A DNA stretch of 6,756 nucleotides, from contig CAMBRH010000196.1 in assembly GCA_945870115.1 (NCBI GenBank), positions 1 through 6,756 of the forward strand, written 5' to 3'. A program made the position numbers and the translations under genes. This DNA is from Chitinophaga pinensis. GTDB taxonomy: Bacteria > Bacteroidota > Bacteroidia > Flavobacteriales_D > Crocinitomicaceae. The notes beneath the pieces are model-generated. The model was not told where the DNA came from, did no database searches, and worked only from the letters and a program-made list of their open reading frames with translations. Below are positions 1-4,645 of this stretch, piece by piece. Every line of letters starts with the position of its first letter. Within the stretch, counting starts at the first letter, position 1.

Positions 1-475
1 TACTCAAAGCAATAGAAGTTTGTTCTACGGGAATTGGCGTTGTTTGACTTACATAAGCAACAGAACTTTTTGTTCCACCATCAACCAAAATATATCCTGT
101 GGGAAGAATTTCAATTCCTAAATTAAAAACTTCTAAAGCACTATTCACATGATGAGTTATTAAAAAATCTGGATTTCTTCCAGAAACGAGACTTAAGTAT
201 AAAATCCCGTCTGCCTTATTTGAAAGTTGATTTCCTCCTCCAGGAAAAATAATTACGGGAATTTTTGTATTCCTTTTTAAAATTTCGATTGTTTTTTCTA
301 AGTCTGAACGAGAAACGGTGCTTCCACCAACAAAAAAGTAATCAATATTAGCAAATTCAGCTTTTTCAATTAAAGGTAAAAGTTGTTCTTCTGCATTCGT
401 TTTTTCTGGATCGATTAAAACAGAAATTTGTCCAAAACGAGAGGCAATATTTGATAATAAGATATTCTTGGGCAT
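1..475 (-). CDS. Geranylgeranylglyceryl phosphate synthase family protein (PcrB/GGGPS-like), 3' end cut by window edge
   Basis: Translating the minus strand from the ATG at 475 gives 158 residues with no stop before the window edge. The family is usually about 240-250 residues, so roughly the last third is missing. Recognisable family blocks come in the right order: LIDPEK (20-25, start of the TIM barrel), FVGGSTV (48-54), IIFPGGGNQLS (75-85), ADGILYLSLVSGRNP (88-102) and EILPTGYILVDGG (122-134), the last being a glycerol-1-phosphate/phosphate-binding region in known members. Members join a polyprenyl diphosphate (geranylgeranyl or heptaprenyl) to sn-glycerol-1-phosphate, making an ether lipid precursor; the enzyme is cytosolic or peripheral to the membrane. 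Flavobacterial members belong to the group II GGGPS branch. The chain length of the substrate cannot be read from this fragment. The start is chosen because MPKN directly precedes the conserved region; no Shine-Dalgarno sequence is visible. The gene diverges from the TPR gene at 652. Confidence 0.9.
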   Translation of the reverse strand, partial: MPKNILLSNIASRFGQISVLIDPEKTNAEEQLLPLIEKAEFANIDYFFVGGSTVSRSDLEKTIEILKRNTKIPVIIFPGGGNQLSNKADGILYLSLVSGRNPDFLITHHVNSALEVFNLGIEILPTGYILVDGGTKSSVAYVSQTTPIPVEQTSIALS

Positions 476-481
476 ATAAGT

Positions 482-489
482 CAAATTTA
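482..489 (-). promoter_or_regulatory. Possible -7 element for the prenylglyceryl phosphate synthase gene
   Basis: Read on the minus strand this is TAAATTTG, a full match to the Bacteroidetes -7 consensus TAnnTTTG. It lies 6 bp before the ATG at 475, so transcription would start almost at the start codon (leaderless or nearly so). No TTTG-like -33 element is seen at the expected 17-23 bp upstream. A second weaker candidate, TATTTTTA, lies further upstream. Short AT-rich matches arise easily by chance here, so the call is tentative. Confidence 0.25.
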
Positions 490-628
490 ATCTGAGGTAA
501 ATTTACATTATTTTATTAAAAATAGCGCAATTGTTGAAAAAACTCTTCAGTTAATAAGTAAAGAGTATCGTTTAATAATTCAAGTCTTTTTTCTACTAGT
601 AATTATCGCTGTTCAAAACAAAATTCTT

Positions 629-636
629 TATTTTTG
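629..636 (+). promoter_or_regulatory. Candidate -7 promoter element of the TPR gene
   Basis: TATTTTTG matches the Bacteroidetes -7 consensus TAnnTTTG in all fixed positions and ends 15 bp before the ATG at 652. That would give a very short 5' leader of roughly 10 nt, rich in A and without a Shine-Dalgarno sequence, which is typical of the phylum. The same octamer precedes the PASTA gene at 3762-3769. No clear -33 TTTG is visible, so this rests on the -7 match and its position. Confidence 0.45.
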
Positions 637-651
637 TAGAAAATCTCAACA

Positions 652-1455
652 ATGAAAAAATCAATTTTAATTTTAGCTTTAATTTTAAGTAATTTTAGTT
701 TTTCTCAAACCGCAATAGAATATTACAACAGCGCTGTTAATAAAGGGAAAGAATTAGATTACCAAGGTTCACTTGAAGATTACAATAAATCCATAAATCT
801 TGACAATACTGACAAGGATGCTTTTTATGGAAGAGCTTGGACAAAGGCAGAAATTGGTGATCATCAAGGAGCAATACAAGATTATAATGCTGTAATTAAA
901 TTTGACCCTTCACATGTAGACGCATTTTATGCTCGTGGTCTTTCCAAAAAAGCAACTGAAGACGTAAAAGGTGCTTTAGCTGATTTCACAAAAGTCATTG
1001 AATTAAATCCATCTTATACTAACGCATACTACTATCGAGCGTTAATGAAGGAAATTTTGAAAGATTTTTCTGGAGCGATAAGTGATTTTGACAAAGCAAT
1101 TGAATTAGACAAAAATGATGCTTTGAATTATTTTTATAGAGGATATCTTAAAGAAAATCAAAAAGATTATAAAGGTGCATTAAGTGATTACAGTAAAGCT
1201 TTGGAAATTAACCCACAATATGATGCAGCTTTTTATAACAGAGCCGTAACTAAAGGATATTTATTAGATTACAAAGGAGCTATTGAAGATTATAATAAGT
1301 CTTTGGAATTAAATCCTGAAGATGGTTACGCCTATTATGGCCGAGGGTATGCTAAAGAAAAATTGGGTGACAAGAATGGTGCATGCATAGATTTTAATTT
1401 AGCCTTAGGTTTAGGATATGCAAAAGCTCAGGATGCAGTAACAAATTGCAGATAA
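652..1455 (+). CDS. Exported protein composed of seven tetratricopeptide repeats
   Basis: The 267-residue product starts with a signal peptide (MKK, hydrophobic 4-17, probable cleavage near Ser18-Gln19), so it should be periplasmic or exposed on the envelope. The remainder is a near-perfect solenoid of seven 34-residue TPRs (about 20-53, 54-87, 88-121, 122-155, 156-189, 190-223, 224-257). The repeat glycine recurs exactly every 34 residues (39, 73, 107, 141, 175, 209, 243), always followed by the D-Y/F pair four residues on. A Y-x-R signature recurs at 59-61, 93-95, 127-129, 161-163, 195-197 and 229-231. The C-terminus has two cysteines (245, 266) that could pair outside the cytoplasm. TPR solenoids bind other proteins; no enzymatic domain is present and the partner is unknown. 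The gene has its own probable promoter and converges on dnaJ. The ATG is the only start that keeps the signal peptide. Confidence 0.92.
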   Translation: MKKSILILALILSNFSFSQTAIEYYNSAVNKGKELDYQGSLEDYNKSINLDNTDKDAFYGRAWTKAEIGDHQGAIQDYNAVIKFDPSHVDAFYARGLSKKATEDVKGALADFTKVIELNPSYTNAYYYRALMKEILKDFSGAISDFDKAIELDKNDALNYFYRGYLKENQKDYKGALSDYSKALEINPQYDAAFYNRAVTKGYLLDYKGAIEDYNKSLELNPEDGYAYYGRGYAKEKLGDKNGACIDFNLALGLGYAKAQDAVTNCR

Positions 1456-1505
1456 AATAAACTCATTGAATTGCCCATTTGTTTCCCGAATTACTAATTA
1501 TAGTG

Positions 1506-1546
1506 GTTTTTGGCATGGTTTTTAAACAAAAACACACTCCAAAAAC
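1506..1546. repeat. Nested inverted repeats (hairpin within a hairpin) after the TPR gene
   Basis: An outer perfect 8-bp inverted repeat, GTTTTTGG (1506-1513) and CCAAAAAC (1539-1546), encloses an inner perfect 6-bp one, GTTTTT (1518-1523) and AAAAAC (1528-1533), with an AAAC loop. Both arms share the GTTTTT core, so the element may have arisen by duplication of one arm. It begins about 50 bp after the TPR stop codon and is not followed directly by a T-run, so it is not a textbook terminator. It could be an mRNA 3' end stabiliser, or the edge of the repeat element that follows at 1566. Confidence 0.5.
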
Positions 1547-1565
1547 GTATTGATTTTTAGTTTTC

Positions 1566-1612
1566 ACGACGGACTTCATCCGTCGTTACAAATATTTGAC
1601 ACCTACGGCGCC
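1566..1612. repeat. REP-like pair of GC-rich hairpins in the convergent spacer
   Basis: The first hairpin is perfect: ACGACGGA (1566-1573), loop CTTCA, TCCGTCGT (1579-1586). The second is GACACC (1598-1603), loop TAC, GGCGCC (1607-1612). It has two A-C mismatches as plus-strand single strand but pairs at all six positions on the minus strand, where those become G-T wobbles. The GC-rich stems stand out against the very AT-rich surroundings. Two adjacent palindromes in a spacer between convergent genes are typical of REP/BIME-type repeats, which in many bacteria are moved by RAYT (IS200-like tyrosine) transposases. No transposase is in the window, and repetition elsewhere in the genome cannot be checked here, so the REP label is an inference. 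Confidence 0.55.
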
Positions 1613-1698
1613 ATAACGTATTAACAAAAATCATGTTAAAAGTCTAAATCACTTTAATACCGGAAGTATCTTGGTAATTCAATAACCTTAATTTATAC

Positions 1699-1732
1699 AA
1701 AAAACTCAGCTTAAATTAAGCTAAGTTTTTTT
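1699..1732. terminator. Bidirectional intrinsic terminator between the TPR gene and dnaJ
   Basis: AAAAAACT (1699-1706) pairs with AGTTTTTT (1724-1731). After one C/A mismatch (1707/1723), AGCTTA pairs with TAAGCT around a short AT loop. The structure thus has an A-run on the left and a T-run on the right and should work on both strands: it ends 2 bp from the dnaJ stop codon on the minus strand and lies about 245 bp past the TPR stop on the plus strand. It closes both convergent transcription units. Confidence 0.85.
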
Positions 1733-1734
1733 AT

Positions 1735-2841
1735 TTATTGAAACATTTCTTTTACTCGTTGAAAAAATCCTTTCGCATTTCCTTCTGGATTTGGAATGAA
1801 ATTTTCACTCGTTTTTAATTTTTCAAGTATTTCTCTTTCTTCTTTACTTATTTTTGTTGGAGTCCATAAATTGATGTGAACAAATAAATCTCCTGTACCG
1901 TAACCCTGTAAAACTGGAATCCCTTTGCCTTTCAAACGCAACATTTTTCCACTTTGAGTTCCTGGTTCAACTTTAATTTTTGCTTTTCCGTTTACAGTAG
2001 GAACTTCAATACTTTCACCTAAAATAGCATCAACAATATTGATAAAAGCCTCGTAATGTAAATTTTCTGAATCACGTCTTAATTCTGGATGAGGAATTTC
2101 TTCAATCACAACAATTAAATCTCCAGCAACGCCATTAAACGGACCTGAATTACCTTTTCCAGTTACACTTAATTGCATTCCATCTTCAACTCCTGCTGGG
2201 ATATCGATTTCAATAACTTCTTCTTGTCTTTTTAAACCATTATTGTCAGCATCAGCTGGTTTTTTATCAATCATCTTCCCTGCTCCTTGACAGCTAGGAC
2301 AAGTTGATTGCGTTTGCATAGCACCCAAAAAAGTTTGAGCTACTCTTGTTACGCTTCCTTGACCATTACATGTTTGACACGTTTTGTAAGTTACACCTTC
2401 AGCATTAACAAGTTTATTTACTTTGATTTTTTTCTTAACACCTTCAGCGATTTCTTCTAAGGATAATTTAATTTTTACACGAAGATTTGTACCTCTAACA
2501 GTTCGACTTCCACCGCGGTTACTTCTTCCTCCACCAAAAGAATTTCCAAAAACATCACCAAACTGGCTAAATATGTCGTCCATATTCATACCGCCGCCTC
2601 CAAATCCACCTTGACTTGCACCAGCGTGTCCATATTGATCGTATCTAGCTCTTTTTTGTTGGTCGCTTAAAATTTCATACGCTTCAGCTGCCTCCTTGAA
2701 TTTATCTTCAGCAGCAGCGTTATCAGGATTTTTATCAGGGTGATATTGCAAAGCTAATTTACGATAAGCTTTTTTAATTTCTCCCTCATTTGCGTTTTTG
2801 GAAACACCTAATACTTCGTAATAATCTCTTTTTTGACTCAT
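1735..2841 (-). CDS. dnaJ: Chaperone protein DnaJ (Hsp40), form with a half-size zinc finger
   Basis: This 368-residue co-chaperone delivers unfolded clients to DnaK and stimulates its ATPase in the cytoplasm. Domain order is canonical: J-domain 5-70 with the HPD triad at 34-36; Gly/Phe region about 71-113 with the DIF motif at 89-91; first client-binding beta domain from about 118; zinc finger 155-188; second beta domain and dimerisation region to the C-terminus (GKGIPVLQGYGTGDLFV, 305-321). Only two CxxCxGxG motifs are present (C155/C158 and C181/C184) instead of the four in E. coli DnaJ. Their flanking residues and spacing fit motifs 2 and 3 (zinc centre II). The place of motif 4 is taken by a Pro/Ala/Asp-rich stretch (195-202). 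From memory, flavobacterial DnaJ proteins share this, so it is a lineage trait and not damage. It follows grpE in the same direction after 161 bp and ends 2 bp before a strong terminator. Confidence 0.97.
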   Translation of the reverse strand: MSQKRDYYEVLGVSKNANEGEIKKAYRKLALQYHPDKNPDNAAAEDKFKEAAEAYEILSDQQKRARYDQYGHAGASQGGFGGGGMNMDDIFSQFGDVFGNSFGGGRSNRGGSRTVRGTNLRVKIKLSLEEIAEGVKKKIKVNKLVNAEGVTYKTCQTCNGQGSVTRVAQTFLGAMQTQSTCPSCQGAGKMIDKKPADADNNGLKRQEEVIEIDIPAGVEDGMQLSVTGKGNSGPFNGVAGDLIVVIEEIPHPELRRDSENLHYEAFINIVDAILGESIEVPTVNGKAKIKVEPGTQSGKMLRLKGKGIPVLQGYGTGDLFVHINLWTPTKISKEEREILEKLKTSENFIPNPEGNAKGFFQRVKEMFQ

Positions 2842-2844
2842 TTT

Positions 2845-2917
2845 AATCTAGCTTTTGGCTTTTTAGCTTTTAGCGGTTAGCAATTAGTTTTTAACTTTTA
2901 GCTTAGTAGCTTCAAGC
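2845..2917 (-). repeat. Degenerate tandem array of GCTAAAA-like 6-8-mers upstream of dnaJ
   Basis: Read on the coding (minus) strand from 2917 down to 2845, the sequence divides with no gaps into ten units: GCTTGAA, GCTACTAA, GCTAAAA, GTTAAAAA, CTAATT, GCTAACC, GCTAAAA, GCTAAAAA, GCCAAAA, GCTAGATT. The consensus is GCTAAAA(A). The last unit stops 3 bp before the dnaJ ATG, so the array fills the position of the ribosome-binding region. There is no Shine-Dalgarno sequence and no open reading frame in it. Confidence 0.7.
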
Positions 2918-2944
2918 TCTTTATTTTTTTAGTTTAGCAGAATC

Positions 2945-3000
2945 TAAATTCTAAATATCATAACGTCTTAATATCCTAATATCTTAGCGTCCTGATGTCC
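2945..3000 (-). repeat. Seven-unit degenerate octamer array directly after grpE
   Basis: On the coding (minus) strand, 3000 to 2945 splits exactly into seven octamers: GGACATCA, GGACGCTA, AGATATTA, GGATATTA, AGACGTTA, TGATATTT, AGAATTTA. The consensus is RGAYRTTA and the GA at unit positions 2-3 is invariant. Differences among the first five units are all transitions. An eighth related octamer, GGACAGTA (3011-3004), overlaps the end of grpE and its stop codon, with three bases between it and the array. Confidence 0.65.
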
Positions 3001-3002
3001 AC

Positions 3003-3587
3003 TTACTGTCCTACCACAACTTTCGCGTAACGAACAACTTTGTCATTCAAATAATATCCTTTTTCAACATCGTCAATCACTTTTCCGATGAATTTTTTAT
3101 CAGGGGCAGGGATATTTGCGATTGCTTCGTGAAGTTCGCTATCAAACGTTTCTCCTTTGGCAACCATTTGTTTTAAACCTTTCACTTCTAAAGTAGATTT
3201 GAATTTTGTGTAAATCAAATTAAATCCTTCTTTAACAACAGCAATATCTTCTGCGGTTTCATTGTTTGCTATCGCACGATCAAAATCATCCAAAACTGGG
3301 ATTAAATCTTTCAATAATCCTGCACTTGCAGTATAAATTAAATCAATTTTTTCTTTATTTGTTCTTTTTCTATAATTATCAAATTCAGAATAAAGTCTTA
3401 AAAATTTATCATTCAACGCGGCGTATTTTTCCTCTGCTGTAGGTTCAGCAGGAATTTCTTCAACTGGAGTAACAATTGTTTCTTCATTTGAATTTGAAAC
3501 TTCCTCTTGCTGAGAATTTTCATTATTCAAATTATTTTCGTCGGAAATTGTTTCCGCATTGATATCTTTGTTTGTTTCTTCAGACAT
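3003..3587 (-). CDS. grpE: GrpE, nucleotide exchange factor of DnaK
   Basis: GrpE is a cytosolic homodimer that opens the DnaK nucleotide cleft to release ADP. The 194-residue product has an acidic, Asn/Glu-rich disordered N-terminus (1-50), then the long dimerising helix with FLRLYSEFDNYRKRT (62-76) and LLKDLIPVLDDFDRAI (91-106), and the C-terminal beta-wing domain with FDSELHEAIANIP (148-160) and the closing block from GKVIDDVEKGYYL (168-180) to YAKVVVG (187-193). These match the family signature regions and the length is normal. The start at 3587 is taken because it gives the usual acidic leader; upstream is AT-rich without a Shine-Dalgarno sequence. The gene is first in a grpE-dnaJ unit. 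No CIRCE (HrcA) operator is present upstream and I find no convincing TAnnTTTG box for it; a cluster of TGTCA/TGACA motifs lies 32-114 bp before the start. Confidence 0.97.
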   Translation of the reverse strand: MSEETNKDINAETISDENNLNNENSQQEEVSNSNEETIVTPVEEIPAEPTAEEKYAALNDKFLRLYSEFDNYRKRTNKEKIDLIYTASAGLLKDLIPVLDDFDRAIANNETAEDIAVVKEGFNLIYTKFKSTLEVKGLKQMVAKGETFDSELHEAIANIPAPDKKFIGKVIDDVEKGYYLNDKVVRYAKVVVGQ

Positions 3588-3618
3588 AATTATTGATTTT
3601 CATTTACTTTTTTTATCT

Positions 3619-3701
3619 TGTCAAAGATTTTGCCAAAGAAAAAAATTGAAATTATATTGACACCTTGTCATATATTATATGTCAAAAGTGTAATTTTGTC
3701 A
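3619..3701. promoter_or_regulatory. Putative operator region: five TGTCA/TGACA pentamers and a 21-bp near-palindrome
   Basis: In the divergent grpE/PASTA spacer the pentamer TGTCA occurs at 3619-3623, 3666-3670, 3680-3684 and 3697-3701, and its complement TGACA at 3658-3662. TGACA-CCT-TGTCA (3658-3670) is a perfect inverted repeat. Overlapping it, 3665-3685 is a 21-bp palindrome centred on 3675, perfect except for one T-T pair (3668/3682). This is dense for such AT-rich DNA and fits a binding region for a dimeric regulator that could control grpE, the PASTA gene or both. The regulator is unknown; nothing here identifies it. Confidence 0.4.
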
Positions 3702-3761
3702 CTTAAAATCACGTTTTTTATTAATCCTGTTTATTTTTTCAAATACTCCAAAAATTTTATT

Positions 3762-3769
3762 TATTTTTG
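3762..3769 (+). promoter_or_regulatory. Candidate -7 promoter element of the PASTA gene
   Basis: TATTTTTG matches the Bacteroidetes -7 consensus TAnnTTTG and is identical to the element before the TPR gene. It ends 39 bp before the ATG at 3809, implying a leader of about 30-35 nt. No clear -33 TTTG is seen 17-23 bp upstream, only a T-run at 3734-3739. The PASTA gene and the T9SS gene 21 bp after it would share this promoter. Confidence 0.45.
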
Positions 3770-3808
3770 TTCTTTATTTACTTAAATTAGATATTCCAAA
3801 AATAACAC

Positions 3809-4624
3809 ATGGACTTTTTAAAAAAATTAAAAACTTTTGTTTGGTCAAAGCATTTCTTGAAACATTTTGGTTTTGTTGTTTTGGCTTATTTTGTCATAGT
3901 TGGAGGAACAATTTTTTACCTAGATTTTGATACAAATCACGGTGAAAAAATCAAAGTTCCAATTTTATTTGGTAAAAATGTAAAAAACATTCAACCTTTG
4001 ATGGATGAATTAGATTTGCAGTATGAAATTTTAGATTCAATCTACGCTCCAAACAAACCAGTTGGAACAATTATTTCACAAGATCCACGCCCGACAGATT
4101 CAACGGATGTATATGTAAAATCTGGAAGAATCATTCGAGTTAGGGTTTCTAAAAAAACACGATTGGTTGAAATGCCAACAATAATTGATCGATCAGAAAG
4201 ATTTGCTCTAAGTGTTTTGAAAAATAGGGGCTTAAAGTATAAAATTACTTACAAAGCAACATCAGAGTCCAATGGTGCTGTTTTAGAAACAAAATTAGAT
4301 GGAAAACAAATTAAAGGTGGGGCAAAAATTCCAATTGGTTCGGTGATTTATTTGGTTGTAGGAAAAAATGAAGGTGGAACTCCAGTTCAAATCCCAAATT
4401 TGATGGGCCTAACAATAAATGAAGTAAAAAGTCGTTTATCAGGAATGTCTTCTTTGACGATTTTTGAAAATTACATAGGTTGCATGAATGCTTCAGATAG
4501 TTCTTCTGCTAAAGTTTCTAACCAATCACCAGAATACATTGAAGGAATGATGAGTTCATCGTCTTCTACAATTAGCATTACTTTGGATAAAAATTATTCA
4601 GGTGGAAATCAAGATTCAGAATAA
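3809..4624 (+). CDS. Membrane-anchored PASTA-domain protein without a kinase domain
   Basis: The 271-residue product has a short basic cytoplasmic N-terminus (1-19), one membrane segment (about 20-38) and an extracytoplasmic part of three consecutive PASTA modules: about 47-114 (VPILFGKNV, then VGTIISQDPRP at 85-95), about 119-186 (VEMPTIIDRSERFALSVL, then GAVLETKLDGKQI) and about 193-260 (VQIPNLMGLTINEVKSRL, then VSNQSPEYIEG). It ends in a Ser/Gly-rich tail. PASTA modules in PknB-type kinases and penicillin-binding proteins sense or bind cell-wall material. Here neither a kinase nor a transpeptidase domain is attached, as is usual for stand-alone PASTA proteins of Bacteroidetes, so a periplasmic wall-binding or scaffolding role is inferred and unproven. 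It diverges from grpE and lies 21 bp upstream of the T9SS gene, which suggests an operon. The ATG is placed just before the membrane segment. Confidence 0.93.
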   Translation: MDFLKKLKTFVWSKHFLKHFGFVVLAYFVIVGGTIFYLDFDTNHGEKIKVPILFGKNVKNIQPLMDELDLQYEILDSIYAPNKPVGTIISQDPRPTDSTDVYVKSGRIIRVRVSKKTRLVEMPTIIDRSERFALSVLKNRGLKYKITYKATSESNGAVLETKLDGKQIKGGAKIPIGSVIYLVVGKNEGGTPVQIPNLMGLTINEVKSRLSGMSSLTIFENYIGCMNASDSSSAKVSNQSPEYIEGMMSSSSSTISITLDKNYSGGNQDSE

Positions 4625-4645
4625 AGAAGTTTAATTTATTAAAAA

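Noticed and set aside
542..566. Inverted repeat ACTCTT/AAGAGT in the lipid synthase/TPR spacer
   Set aside because: A 6-bp stem with a 13-nt loop and no T-run in this AT-rich DNA is weak, and a terminator would make no sense between divergent genes.
1456..1734. A possible small gene between the TPR gene and dnaJ
   Set aside because: No open frame of credible length with a start and composition like the neighbours; the spacer is explained by hairpins and the terminator.
2423..2614. A 63-codon open frame on the plus strand, rich in Pro and Leu
   Set aside because: It lies wholly antisense to dnaJ. Its proline runs are the reverse complement of the Gly-rich G/F region, so it is a composition shadow.
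2845..3000. Repeated units in the grpE-dnaJ spacer as a possible CRISPR array
   Set aside because: Units are 6-8 bp, directly abutting, degenerate and without spacers; no cas gene is present.
3634..3641. TTTCTTTG on the minus strand (and AATCTTTG at 3622-3629) as a grpE -7 box
   Set aside because: Each differs from TAnnTTTG at a fixed position and neither has a TTG -33 element at suitable spacing, so I do not annotate a grpE promoter.
3588..3808. Heat-shock CIRCE operator upstream of grpE
   Set aside because: I looked for TTAGCACTC-N9-GAGTGCTAA and found no half-site; the TGTCA palindrome is unrelated in sequence.
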